From CAXRDE01 sp964229355 (GTDB lineage: Bacteria; Cyanobacteriota; Sericytochromatia; UBA7694): a stretch of DNA of 28,313 bases. The notes under the pieces are model-generated. The model was not told where the DNA came from. It made no database searches and saw only the letters and a list, made by a program, of their open reading frames with translations. The position numbers and the translations under genes are program-made. Shown here one piece after another: positions 1 through 7,501 of this stretch (position 1 is its first letter; each line of letters starts with the position of its first letter). The stretch lies in contig CAXRDE010000010.1 in NCBI GenBank assembly GCA_964229355.1, positions 1-28,313 on the forward strand, in the 5' to 3' direction.

Positions 1-1427
1 CATCCCCGCTGGCGCGGGGAACAGCACCTGCTCGATTTGCTTCATTCGCTCGATCTCGGATCATCCCCGCTGGCGCGGGGAACAGAATCTGATAAAAAAG
101 AGGATTCTATTATTCGACGGATCATCCCCGCTGGCGCGGGGAACAGCCTCAGTGAAGGGTTTACCCACAAACTGGCTCCGGATCATCCCCGCTGGCGCGG
201 GGAACAGCTGCGCGTGGGCGCTTGTCTCCTGGGTATTTACGGATCATCCCCGCTGGCGCGGGGAACAGTTGCGTGGTGCGCTCAATTTGTATCATGGGTT
301 CGGATCATCCCCGCTGGCGCGGGGAACAGGCGAATACTTCAGGCATAAATGATCCCCCGCACGGATCATCCCCGCTGGCGCGGGGAACAGAGCAAGAGCA
401 AAAGCAAAAACTCGCTGAAGATCGGATCATCCCCGCTGGCGCGGGGAACAGTTCAGCGCATCGATATCGTCGCGTAACGATTCCGGATCATCCTCGCTGG
501 CGCGGGGAACAGTGAATATGTTTGAAGAACAAACGAACCGCCACCGGATCATCCCCGCTGGCGCGGGGAACAGCTCAGGGTTGAGATCACCCCAAAGCAA
601 TGTCACGGATCATCCCCGCTGGCGCGGGGAACAGGATATGACCACTTGAGCTCAATTGCAGGTTGCGGATCATCCCCGCTGGCGCGGGGAACAGCGGTGC
701 TCTGCCTGTGCGTGTTCCGCCGTTGACGGATCATCCCCGCTGGCGCGGGGAACAGAAAATAAGTCCATCATCTCTACCGCGTTTCAACGGATCATCCCCG
801 CTGGCGCGGGGAACAGGGGCCCAGAATTGTGCTCAGGTACTCGGCGTACGGATCATCCCCGCTGGCGCGGGGAACAGGTACACCTTTGGCCCTGGGGTTC
901 TTTTTTTCTCGGATCATCCCCGCTGGCGCGGGGAACAGCTAATAATTCCGCATCGTTTAATGACTCAACACGGATCATCCCCGCTGGCGCGGGGAACAGC
1001 ATACTTAAAAGCACGGCAGGGTTTGAGATGGCGGATCATCCCCGCTGGCGCGGGGAACAGGTCAGCGATAGATTTAAACGCGCTGATGGATTCGGATCAT
1101 CCCCGCTGGCGCGGGGAACAGGGCTGAAGTTATAGCGTCGGCAAAATTTGTCCCGGATCATCCCCGCTGGCGCGGGGAACAGCTCGCGGTTTTGGCTGTA
1201 AGTGTCCGTTATGACGGATCATCCCCGCTGGCGCGGGGAACAGACTGAGGGACATGCTTCTAAAGTTCACATCGTCGGATCATCCCCGCTGGCGCGGGGA
1301 ACAGTTTTTTTTTAGTTGAAAAAAGTTTGGTTATTTCCGGATCATCCCCGCTGGCGCGGGGAACAGTTCCCCTCGGCAAAATCCAAAAACATAATCAGCG
1401 GATCATCCCCGCTGGCGCGGGGAACAG
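1..1427 (-). CRISPR. Type I-E CRISPR array, 23 full repeats plus one partial
   Basis: The 29-nt repeat on the plus strand starts CGGATCATCCCC, continues GCTGGCGC and ends GGGGAACAG. Full repeats start at 57, 118, 179, 240, 301, 362, 423, 484, 545, 606, 666, 727, 788, 849, 910, 971, 1032, 1093, 1154, 1215, 1276, 1338 and 1399. Positions 1-24 are a repeat cut by the window edge, so the array continues to the left. Spacers are 32 nt except 635-665 (31 nt) and 1305-1337 (33 nt). The reverse complement matches the Escherichia coli type I-E repeat pattern (TTCCCCGCGCC, AGCGGGGAT, CCG), so transcription is leftward on the minus strand. The 6-bp stem CCCCGC/GCGGGG is the Cas6e substrate and ATGATCCG is the crRNA 5' handle. 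The repeat at 484 has one C-to-T change in its stem. Near-perfect conservation argues for an active array. Confidence 0.99.
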
Positions 1428-1637
1428 ACTACCCCTGGAAGCCAGGAATAGTCTGAAAAAACGATGACTTAAAAAAGCCACCGAAATAACACGGTGCATC
1501 ATCCCATTTTTGTATTAAGTTGTCAAGGTACGCTAAAGATAGGCACAGTAAGGTTTTTACCCAATCAAAAACAATACCCGATATCTTATTTAAAAATAAT
1601 CTACCAAAGCACAAATGGTAAATAACCCAACGACAGT
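1428..1637 (-). promoter_or_regulatory. CRISPR leader with array promoter
   Basis: This AT-rich 210-bp stretch lies between the cas2 stop and the leader-proximal repeat. On the minus strand it carries TTGACA (1521-1526), a 17-bp spacer and GATGAT (1498-1503), a usable sigma70-type promoter that would start RNA near 1491, about 64 nt before the first repeat. Two short inverted repeats lie in the leader RNA: CACCG/CGGTG near 1482-1496, and CCTGG/CCAGG at 1434-1446 beside the repeat. I did not find a convincing IHF site. New spacers would be added at the 1399-1427 end. Confidence 0.8.
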
Positions 1638-1961
1638 TCAATCTGACCACTCGCCAGGAATCATTTCCCGCATTTCTGTAGGTGCTAGCGGGAAAAATTC
1701 CACCAGTTTGAGTCCATCCATCTCCGCTGGCATGCGGCGGTTTTTTCCCCAGGTTAAAAAGTCAAAACCTGACTCGGTATTTGTACTCCACACCATAATG
1801 GCGTTTCCTTCACCCATGCCAGCAGTGACATTTTTCCATAACATATCTCTGACCCGCGCACCATAATTCCCCACATATACACCAGCACGGATTTCGACCA
1901 TCCATAACGCCAATCGCCCGCGTAATCGCGGGGGTACGTTTTCAAGTACGATGACCAACAT
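1638..1961 (-). CDS. cas2: Cas2 (type I-E), spacer-integration subunit
   Basis: Cas2 is the structural partner of Cas1 in the Cas1-Cas2 integrase that inserts new spacers at the leader end. The 107-residue product starting MLVIVLENVPPRLRGRL shows the Cas2e hallmark (ENVPPRLRGRLALW), followed by EIRAGVYVGNYGARVRDMLW. I chose the ATG at 1961 because it gives the usual Cas2e length and N-terminus. The same frame stays open further upstream, but only inside the cas1 coding sequence. It overlaps the cas1 3' end by 20 nt, implying translational coupling, and is the last cas gene before the leader. I see no frameshift or missing core segment. Confidence 0.96.
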   Translation of the reverse strand: MLVIVLENVPPRLRGRLALWMVEIRAGVYVGNYGARVRDMLWKNVTAGMGEGNAIMVWSTNTESGFDFLTWGKNRRMPAEMDGLKLVEFFPLAPTEMREMIPGEWSD

Positions 1962-2868
1962 CACCAATACCTTTCGGAGCAGGAATCGCAGGCAATATGT
2001 TTTCAGGTGCAGGCTCTGGCACGGCGATTTCACCAGCAGCTAAAACCTCTTCAATCAGAGGGATGAGATCTTTGAGCAAGCGAGAAGAGCGAAAAATCTC
2101 TCGACAAGCCAAACGCACCTCACGCTCTGGATTATCTGGCCGTTTGGCTGCAATCTTGAAGGCCAACGGTACAATCTCATCAAACTTCACCACATCGGCA
2201 ATATCATAGACGAATGAGAGTGCTTTTCCGGTATGAATAAAGCCAATGGCAGGCGAGTAACCTGCGGCCAAAACAGCGGCCTCTGTAATGCCGTACAATG
2301 CTGCTGTTGCCGCAGAAATACATTGGTTGGGCAAATCACCCGCCATCCAATTGTGCGGATCATATTTGCGCCCTTTCCAGGGGACACCATATTGCTTCGC
2401 CAATTGCTTATATATGGCTCTCACACGGCTTCCCTCAATCCCACGCAATTGATCCACACTGCGCCGTGAGGGAGCCTCTTCTCCAAAGCGCAAAGCATAC
2501 ATTTTACGCACAACCTTTAAGCGCGCCTGATCATCAAGGGCCAATTTTGCCTGATAAAGCAAGCGGTCTGAGCGGGCACCTCCTGGCTGCCCAGCAGAAT
2601 ACAAGCGCACGCCACCTCGACCCACCCACAAAATTAGGGTACCTACCCGCGCTGCCGTTGCAATGGCAGCGTGAGAGATGCGTGTACCTGGCTCTAGCAG
2701 TAAACATGCAACCCCACCTACGGGCAATTGCTTGCGGATACCGGTTTTATCGATGAGCACAAAGGCACCGTCTTGAATATCTACATGTCCAGGACTCACA
2801 AAGAACAAAGAAATGCGCTCTTTGATCGGGATCGGTTTGAGCTTCGGTAATTCAGGCGGATTTGTCAC
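1942..2868 (-). CDS. cas1: Cas1 (type I-E), spacer integrase
   Basis: Cas1 is the metal-dependent integrase of the adaptation complex. The 308-residue protein has the Cas1e N-terminal beta domain (IQDGAFVLIDKTGI) and an alpha-helical catalytic domain. The expected metal ligands are visible: Glu near 145 in LRGIEGSRVR, His near 212 in GFIHTGKALSFVYDIAD, and Asp near 222/225 in the same block. They correspond to E. coli Glu141, His208 and Asp221. The start is a GTG at 2868, four bases after the cas6e stop, preceded by AAGGG. A Pro/Ala-rich tail (near 280-300) precedes the cas2 overlap. The enzyme appears intact. Confidence 0.97.
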   Translation of the reverse strand: MTNPPELPKLKPIPIKERISLFFVSPGHVDIQDGAFVLIDKTGIRKQLPVGGVACLLLEPGTRISHAAIATAARVGTLILWVGRGGVRLYSAGQPGGARSDRLLYQAKLALDDQARLKVVRKMYALRFGEEAPSRRSVDQLRGIEGSRVRAIYKQLAKQYGVPWKGRKYDPHNWMAGDLPNQCISAATAALYGITEAAVLAAGYSPAIGFIHTGKALSFVYDIADVVKFDEIVPLAFKIAAKRPDNPEREVRLACREIFRSSRLLKDLIPLIEEVLAAGEIAVPEPAPENILPAIPAPKGIGDVGHRT

Positions 2869-2872
2869 TGTA

Positions 2873-3481
2873 TTACACCCTTGCCAACGTGAGTAGCCCG
2901 CAACCCAAAGATTTGGCCGGGCCCAGTCCTTGTTTTTGAGCGTGCTTGAATAAATCCAGGTCCGTAACTTTTAAATGACCTTCAAAAGTGGTTGCCTGTA
3001 AATAAATTTGCATTTCCTTCTGATCTGATTTTTCAGAGCGCTTAAACCGTTCTTGTTCAGAAGATGTCACCATAGCTCCAATGAGCGCAAATCCATTTTT
3101 CTCCGCACGCTGTTGCAACCAGGCCAGCTGACTTTCCATATCTTTAAGGCCCTTTCGTTTATTGCCCTGAGTTACGGTCGTATTCGCCTTAAGAAGAAAA
3201 CGAAACCGTTGATCTATAGCTAAAGCATCAAGATATGTCAGGTAATGGCTGGCATCTATATGAGAACAGTAATGGCTTATGCCAAGTAAGTCCCAATTCG
3301 GTGGCTTAGCGCTTTGCAAAAGCAATACGGGTCGGTGAGTTTGCGTTTCTAAACGCCATAAAAAACGTTCAGACTGTTCAGAAAAAACACGGGCCAAAGA
3401 GCAGTGCATTTCGTACGGGTTAGAAATATCCCGACGCACCTCTTTTACTCTTGGGTTTAATACTGCACGACTCAAATACAT
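2873..3481 (-). CDS. cas6e: Cas6e (CasE), pre-crRNA endoribonuclease of Cascade
   Basis: Cas6e cuts each repeat at the base of its hairpin and stays bound to the 3' stem-loop as part of Cascade. The 202-residue product begins MYLSRAVLNP, has the conserved YEMHCSLARVF segment with the likely catalytic His near 26, and ends with the family's glycine-rich loop (GLGPAKSLGCGLLTLARV). Length fits the family (about 200 residues). The ATG at 3481 overlaps the cas5e stop by one base (TGATG). A TTG one codon upstream is possible but less likely. This enzyme would also be the natural processor of the two degenerate repeats at 10735-10825. Confidence 0.96.
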   Translation of the reverse strand: MYLSRAVLNPRVKEVRRDISNPYEMHCSLARVFSEQSERFLWRLETQTHRPVLLLQSAKPPNWDLLGISHYCSHIDASHYLTYLDALAIDQRFRFLLKANTTVTQGNKRKGLKDMESQLAWLQQRAEKNGFALIGAMVTSSEQERFKRSEKSDQKEMQIYLQATTFEGHLKVTDLDLFKHAQKQGLGPAKSLGCGLLTLARV

Positions 3482-4188
3482 CAAGATTTACCTCCTATTT
3501 CTACCGTATAGACATTGATTTGGCGATAACGGTACTGACGCTCAGAGAAGGCAGCCACCGGCTGATCTTGAACATGTAAAACAATAGGTGCCGGTGAACT
3601 TTCTTCGCTTTGCTCCAGAAACAAGCGCAAAGTACCTTCTGGGGCTTTTTCGTCTTGCACTGAATCCAGTAAAAATGCTCCGCCAATCCAGGGAAAACCT
3701 TTCAAGACTTCTTCTAAAGGCGCATCATGCAAAGCATTTTCTATCTTTGCAAAGTACACCGGGTAACCCGGTACAAAAGCTTTGCGCCCTAAAAACAAGG
3801 GCCAACGCGGGTTTTTTAAGGCCTCGTAAATCGCTGTTAAGTTCTGGCGATTACCTTCCAAACCCACCAAAAATACAGCATCTGCCAGAAAATAACGTTT
3901 TGAGATCGCTGTTTTATAGGCTTTCGCTAACGTTCCTGGATGTTCTCGCTCTTCAGCAGTATGATAATCCACGCTCAGTAAACCCGCTTTATCTTCACGC
4001 ACTCCCATTTTGAGATGGGTTAATGGTTCTAAACGGGCCCAATCTGAACGTTCAATGCCCAATGCCGCAGCCAATAAACCCAACACTCCAGATTTAGAGG
4101 GCATCAGCTCTGTATCTCGCTGATCAAAGCGACTCCGTGTACCCCAGGCCTGCATGGGTCCAGCCAAAGGCAAAAGCAAAGTAGCCAT
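3481..4188 (-). CDS. cas5e: Cas5e (CasD), Cascade subunit holding the crRNA 5' handle
   Basis: Cas5e caps the 5' handle of the crRNA in Cascade. The 235-residue product starts MATLLLPLAGPMQAWGTRSR, the typical Cas5e N-terminus (LxLxGPMQAWG). It continues with TELMPSKSGVLGLLAAALGI, the conserved P-S-K-S-G-V-L-G-L block. The C-terminal half carries FLGRKAFVPGYPVYF, matching the LGRK/P region of the family. The ATG at 4188 lies two bases after the cas7e stop, and the 3' end overlaps the cas6e start, so these subunits are probably translationally coupled. I see nothing missing. Confidence 0.96.
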   Translation of the reverse strand: MATLLLPLAGPMQAWGTRSRFDQRDTELMPSKSGVLGLLAAALGIERSDWARLEPLTHLKMGVREDKAGLLSVDYHTAEEREHPGTLAKAYKTAISKRYFLADAVFLVGLEGNRQNLTAIYEALKNPRWPLFLGRKAFVPGYPVYFAKIENALHDAPLEEVLKGFPWIGGAFLLDSVQDEKAPEGTLRLFLEQSEESSPAPIVLHVQDQPVAAFSERQYRYRQINVYTVEIGGKS

Positions 4189-4190
4189 GC

Positions 4191-5360
4191 CTAAGCTCCT
4201 TGAGAAGAGGAGACTTGCTCCACCGTATGCTCAATCAATTGTGCTAAGCTTTGGCAAGCTGTCCCTAGCTTACTTTCAAAGTCCGTTAAGTTCATAACAA
4301 AACAAGAGCCTGATTGACCATAGGCTTGCTCTAGTTTTTTCCAGTGGGTTTCAAAACGCTCAGCAGCAGATCCTGTTAAACCGTGTTTTGGACTTGCTTG
4401 AACGGGTTTTTCAAAAGCATTGCTTAAGCTGCGGGGGTCAGCATTCTCACGCACCGTAAAGACGACGTATTCGGGATCATTATGAGCGGCCATGCTGTTC
4501 TGTTTACCTGATGGCTTCGCTTTAACAGCGGCTGTTAAAAAAGCGCGTAAACCATTTACAACAAGGTCATTATCTCCTTGCAGGTTTTGCGTCAATGTCT
4601 CGATATCTAAAGCAGCATAACGGTAAAAACAAGCAGACCCAAACTCAAGGGTTCCCATCATATCTGCACCTTGCGTCTCTTCGGGTTTTAAATCATCTAC
4701 CGCAGTGTAAAAGTCAAACTCCCGTTGCACCCGATCGGTAGACAAAGCGTGGGCAACCTGGCAAGCAGCCTCACGATTACCACCCGGAAAATCTGCCAAC
4801 ATGCGCCCAAACAAAGCAAGATCGACTGCACGCCCTCCGTTTAAAGCCTCTTTAAGATCTTTAACCAGTTCTTTTGGCAGGGCATTTTTGCTGTCTTGTT
4901 TGGCATTTTTTTTGCCTGCTTTGGGTTTATCCTCAGCATGATCAGATTCTGAAATAGCTAAACTATCCCAGTATTCATGGATAATATCCGCAATGCGTTG
5001 AATTTCTTGATTTCCTAAGAATAGAATATACTCCGTCTTGTCACCATCCTTGGTTTTGAGCTTCAACCCTTTTAATGCTTCTACAGCTTTGAGTTTGGCT
5101 TCTTCCATATCGTATCCTTTTTCAACCAATCGTTCAGCTAACGCTGATGTGACACGCTTTGTACGTTGGGCCATATTTTCTGCCGGTAACAAGCCATGAT
5201 CATAAACGTAATCACGCATCGCACGTTTTAGGCATTGGCTACTAATACGCAAACGACGATGTCCACCAAAATAGGCATCTTTAGGAGCACCTGTATCACT
5301 GCGATTGAGGTTTGATGGCGCAAAGTTTTGTAAGATATGGATTTCTAAAAGTTGTTTCAT
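4191..5360 (-). CDS. cas7e: Cas7e (CasC), Cascade backbone subunit
   Basis: Cas7e forms the six-subunit filament along the crRNA spacer. The 389-residue protein starts MKQLLEIHILQNFAPSNLNRSD, the standard Cas7e opening, then shows RRLRISSQCLKRAMR (RRxRISSQ...KRA) and GADMMGTLEFGSACFYRYAAL. It is slightly longer than the E. coli protein. A charged low-complexity insertion near residues 140-165 (EDKPKAGKKNAKQDSKN) may explain this and is probably a flexible loop. The start at 5360 follows AAGGAAG at good SD distance, 15 nt after the cse2 stop. A separate strong SD fits the need for several Cas7 copies per complex. Confidence 0.96.
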   Translation of the reverse strand: MKQLLEIHILQNFAPSNLNRSDTGAPKDAYFGGHRRLRISSQCLKRAMRDYVYDHGLLPAENMAQRTKRVTSALAERLVEKGYDMEEAKLKAVEALKGLKLKTKDGDKTEYILFLGNQEIQRIADIIHEYWDSLAISESDHAEDKPKAGKKNAKQDSKNALPKELVKDLKEALNGGRAVDLALFGRMLADFPGGNREAACQVAHALSTDRVQREFDFYTAVDDLKPEETQGADMMGTLEFGSACFYRYAALDIETLTQNLQGDNDLVVNGLRAFLTAAVKAKPSGKQNSMAAHNDPEYVVFTVRENADPRSLSNAFEKPVQASPKHGLTGSAAERFETHWKKLEQAYGQSGSCFVMNLTDFESKLGTACQSLAQLIEHTVEQVSSSQGA

Positions 5361-5375
5361 GATCGTTCTTCCTTT

Positions 5376-5906
5376 TTAATGTATGGTTTTATAAAATTGT
5401 CTGGCCCACCGCTGAGGGGTACCGTTGGACCAATACTGTAGGTCATTAAATAGCTGTGGCCAATGAATAGCCTCACCTTTTAACATCATCAACATTTGGC
5501 GAAGAAAGTAAGGCCGCTGTTCTTCGTCGCTGTCTAATAAGACCAAAAATCGCTGTTCTAAACTGGTCAAGTCTTTTGACTGTCCCTTATATGTGTGCTC
5601 AGGATATTTTTCTTTGTGAAAACGCCCCACGCTATACCCGAAGTTTTGCCAGGTCTCAGTTAACACAGAACTTTCTTCATTCGTTCGATTTACCAAACAA
5701 TACAAACCGGCAAACAAGTAAACGGTCCTGCGAAAAAAAGAGCTTTCGCCTTCAGGTTCCTCGTTCAAAAAAGGCTCAAGATAAGCAAATGCGGGAATAT
5801 AATCATGGGGCTGAGACTCTGCCAAAGCACGGCGCAAAACGGCATACCCTCGGCTGTCCAACTGCTTCAAATAATCAATAAGCCGTTCAGTATATGTTGA
5901 TGTCAC
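5376..5906 (-). CDS. cse2: Cse2 (CasB, Cas11), Cascade small subunit
   Basis: Cse2 is the alpha-helical small subunit that bridges the belly of Cascade and stabilises the R-loop. The 176-residue product is helical, with the family-like DSRGYAVLRRALAESQ segment near its N-terminus and a weakly conserved remainder, as is usual for Cse2. I place the start at the GTG at 5906: it overlaps the cse1 stop in GTGA and has AGGAGG seven bases upstream. A longer frame exists toward 5972, but it lies inside cse1 and has no comparable SD. Position between cse1 and cas7e is canonical for type I-E. Confidence 0.93.
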   Translation of the reverse strand: MTSTYTERLIDYLKQLDSRGYAVLRRALAESQPHDYIPAFAYLEPFLNEEPEGESSFFRRTVYLFAGLYCLVNRTNEESSVLTETWQNFGYSVGRFHKEKYPEHTYKGQSKDLTSLEQRFLVLLDSDEEQRPYFLRQMLMMLKGEAIHWPQLFNDLQYWSNGTPQRWARQFYKTIH

Positions 5907-7501
5907 TTCATTACCTCCTCTTTCATGGTCATCGCACTCCTTTTCATTAGTGTTTGTCGTTGTTTTCCCCAAATATCTTCAGACAATGCAACAGCCCGCA
6001 ACGCTTTCGCCTCTTGCCCTACAACCTTGACGGTCGCTGTCCAGGCCTTTTCTCCGGCCTCAAGAACCTGTCGATCCCAATCCATAAGACAAAGATCCTC
6101 ATCAAACCCAGGGGTTAAGGTTTGAATCCATTTATCAAAAGAAAGTGCCAACTGAGACCAGTAGACCGCGTAAAAGGGAAAGCTATCTCGCATGGGATTC
6201 ACATCTTTTTTTAAATCGGGTTCTCTTCCACTCTGGCAAAGCAAATAAAAGGCCAATTTCTGTGTTGCAAAAGCAAGGGTTTTGAAAATTTCTTCACTCA
6301 CCTCAAGGGCTGCCGTTACGGTACGAGAGACTGACTTTCCTGCCGTACCCTCAAATAAAGCGGCAGGTATCGGGTAATTCTCTTGCCGCCAAAATAGGAC
6401 TTTGGCTTGATCGTTATATTGCCCAAAAATCTGATATTTAAGAACCCTGGATTCACCCGTTCTTTTGAGTAAGGTGAGAGCGTGGTTGACCACCTGAGGC
6501 GTTATATGCTCAGCCGTATCTTGCACATCGGGAATTAATGCCTGATAATCTCGCCAAAAGGCTTTGTCACTTTTTAGGCCCAGAGGGTAGTATCCCTTTT
6601 TACCCATTACCATCGCCACCATGGGATCGCTTTTGTCGTCATGTATCCATTGAGGCCGCAGCCCTGAGGCGTACGCCACTTGACGTACGATCCATTGTCC
6701 GTCTACCCATTCGGGCTCAAAGCGAATAGAGCGCGAGAACCAGGTATACAATTGAGCATAGTGATTAATATGTACAGAGGGATCTTTTTTTAACCACTCC
6801 ACTTTGTAGGGTTCTTGCTCCCACACAGGCTGATCCCAATCCTCCTGATAGACGTAAGGAACCAATTGCAATAATAGGGTTTGCAGAAGATTCTCGCCTT
6901 GCAGTATTACCAAAGCATGGGTGGCAGAAGGCCCGCCTGGTGCTGAAGTAATAAATTTTTTAATCAATCCGCCAAGGACAAAAGTTTGATGCTCTAAGAG
7001 TTTGCGAGCCGCCTGCGCTGGCGTTAAACCATCCATAAATTGTGAGGGAGCCCCACGCCGCAGGGCCGGATTAAAAACGGGCGTTGTATTACTGGGGCCT
7101 TCCGCTACTGAAATTTTTCGCCAGTTTTGGGCATAATCGCTTAAGGGCAGATCAGCCAACTGAAAAAAAGGATGCTGCGCATGGAATAAATCAAAGCGAT
7201 CATAATATGTCTTGAGATATGTCTGGATAAGCTCCAGAGGAAGACTCTTTTGATGCCACCAATGTGCATTTTGCTTCACATCTTGAGGCCCTTTTAAAGC
7301 CCGGTAAAGAATCGCCAAAAGAAAACGATAAATAGCCACGGTTTCAAGAGGGCTATCAGCTTCGATACGCAAAATATTCTGAGAACTTTCAAAAATATCC
7401 GATAGGCTTAACAAGACCCGTTCCCGAGCAACCGTCACCCCCGGAATCCAGGGTTCATCTACCAAATTAAAACTTGCTTTCACTTTTTTCTCCTCAATCA
7501 T
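5903..7501 (-). CDS. cse1: Cse1 (CasA, Cas8e), Cascade large subunit and PAM reader
   Basis: Cse1 recognises the PAM on target DNA and recruits Cas3. The 532-residue protein has the conserved opening FNLVDEPWIPGVTV and ordered Cse1-like blocks: FDLFHAQHPFFQLAD near 105-120, NTTPVFNPALRRGAPSQF, ARKLLEHQTFVLGG, and a C-terminal four-helix region ending near MKEEVMK. Length is close to E. coli CasA (502). The ATG at 7501 overlaps the cas3 stop by eight bases, and the 3' end overlaps the cse2 GTG start. PAM choice cannot be read from sequence, but the AAG beside the site at 10657-10690 is one that E. coli-type Cse1 accepts. Confidence 0.96.
   Translation of the reverse strand: MIEEKKVKASFNLVDEPWIPGVTVARERVLLSLSDIFESSQNILRIEADSPLETVAIYRFLLAILYRALKGPQDVKQNAHWWHQKSLPLELIQTYLKTYYDRFDLFHAQHPFFQLADLPLSDYAQNWRKISVAEGPSNTTPVFNPALRRGAPSQFMDGLTPAQAARKLLEHQTFVLGGLIKKFITSAPGGPSATHALVILQGENLLQTLLLQLVPYVYQEDWDQPVWEQEPYKVEWLKKDPSVHINHYAQLYTWFSRSIRFEPEWVDGQWIVRQVAYASGLRPQWIHDDKSDPMVAMVMGKKGYYPLGLKSDKAFWRDYQALIPDVQDTAEHITPQVVNHALTLLKRTGESRVLKYQIFGQYNDQAKVLFWRQENYPIPAALFEGTAGKSVSRTVTAALEVSEEIFKTLAFATQKLAFYLLCQSGREPDLKKDVNPMRDSFPFYAVYWSQLALSFDKWIQTLTPGFDEDLCLMDWDRQVLEAGEKAWTATVKVVGQEAKALRAVALSEDIWGKQRQTLMKRSAMTMKEEVMK

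Noticed and set aside
37..1135. Long plus-strand reading frames across the array with repeated IIPAGAGN, DHPRWRGEQ and GSSPLARGT motifs
   Set aside because: These are translations of the 29-nt CRISPR repeat in three frames, caused by the 61-bp period, and are not genes.
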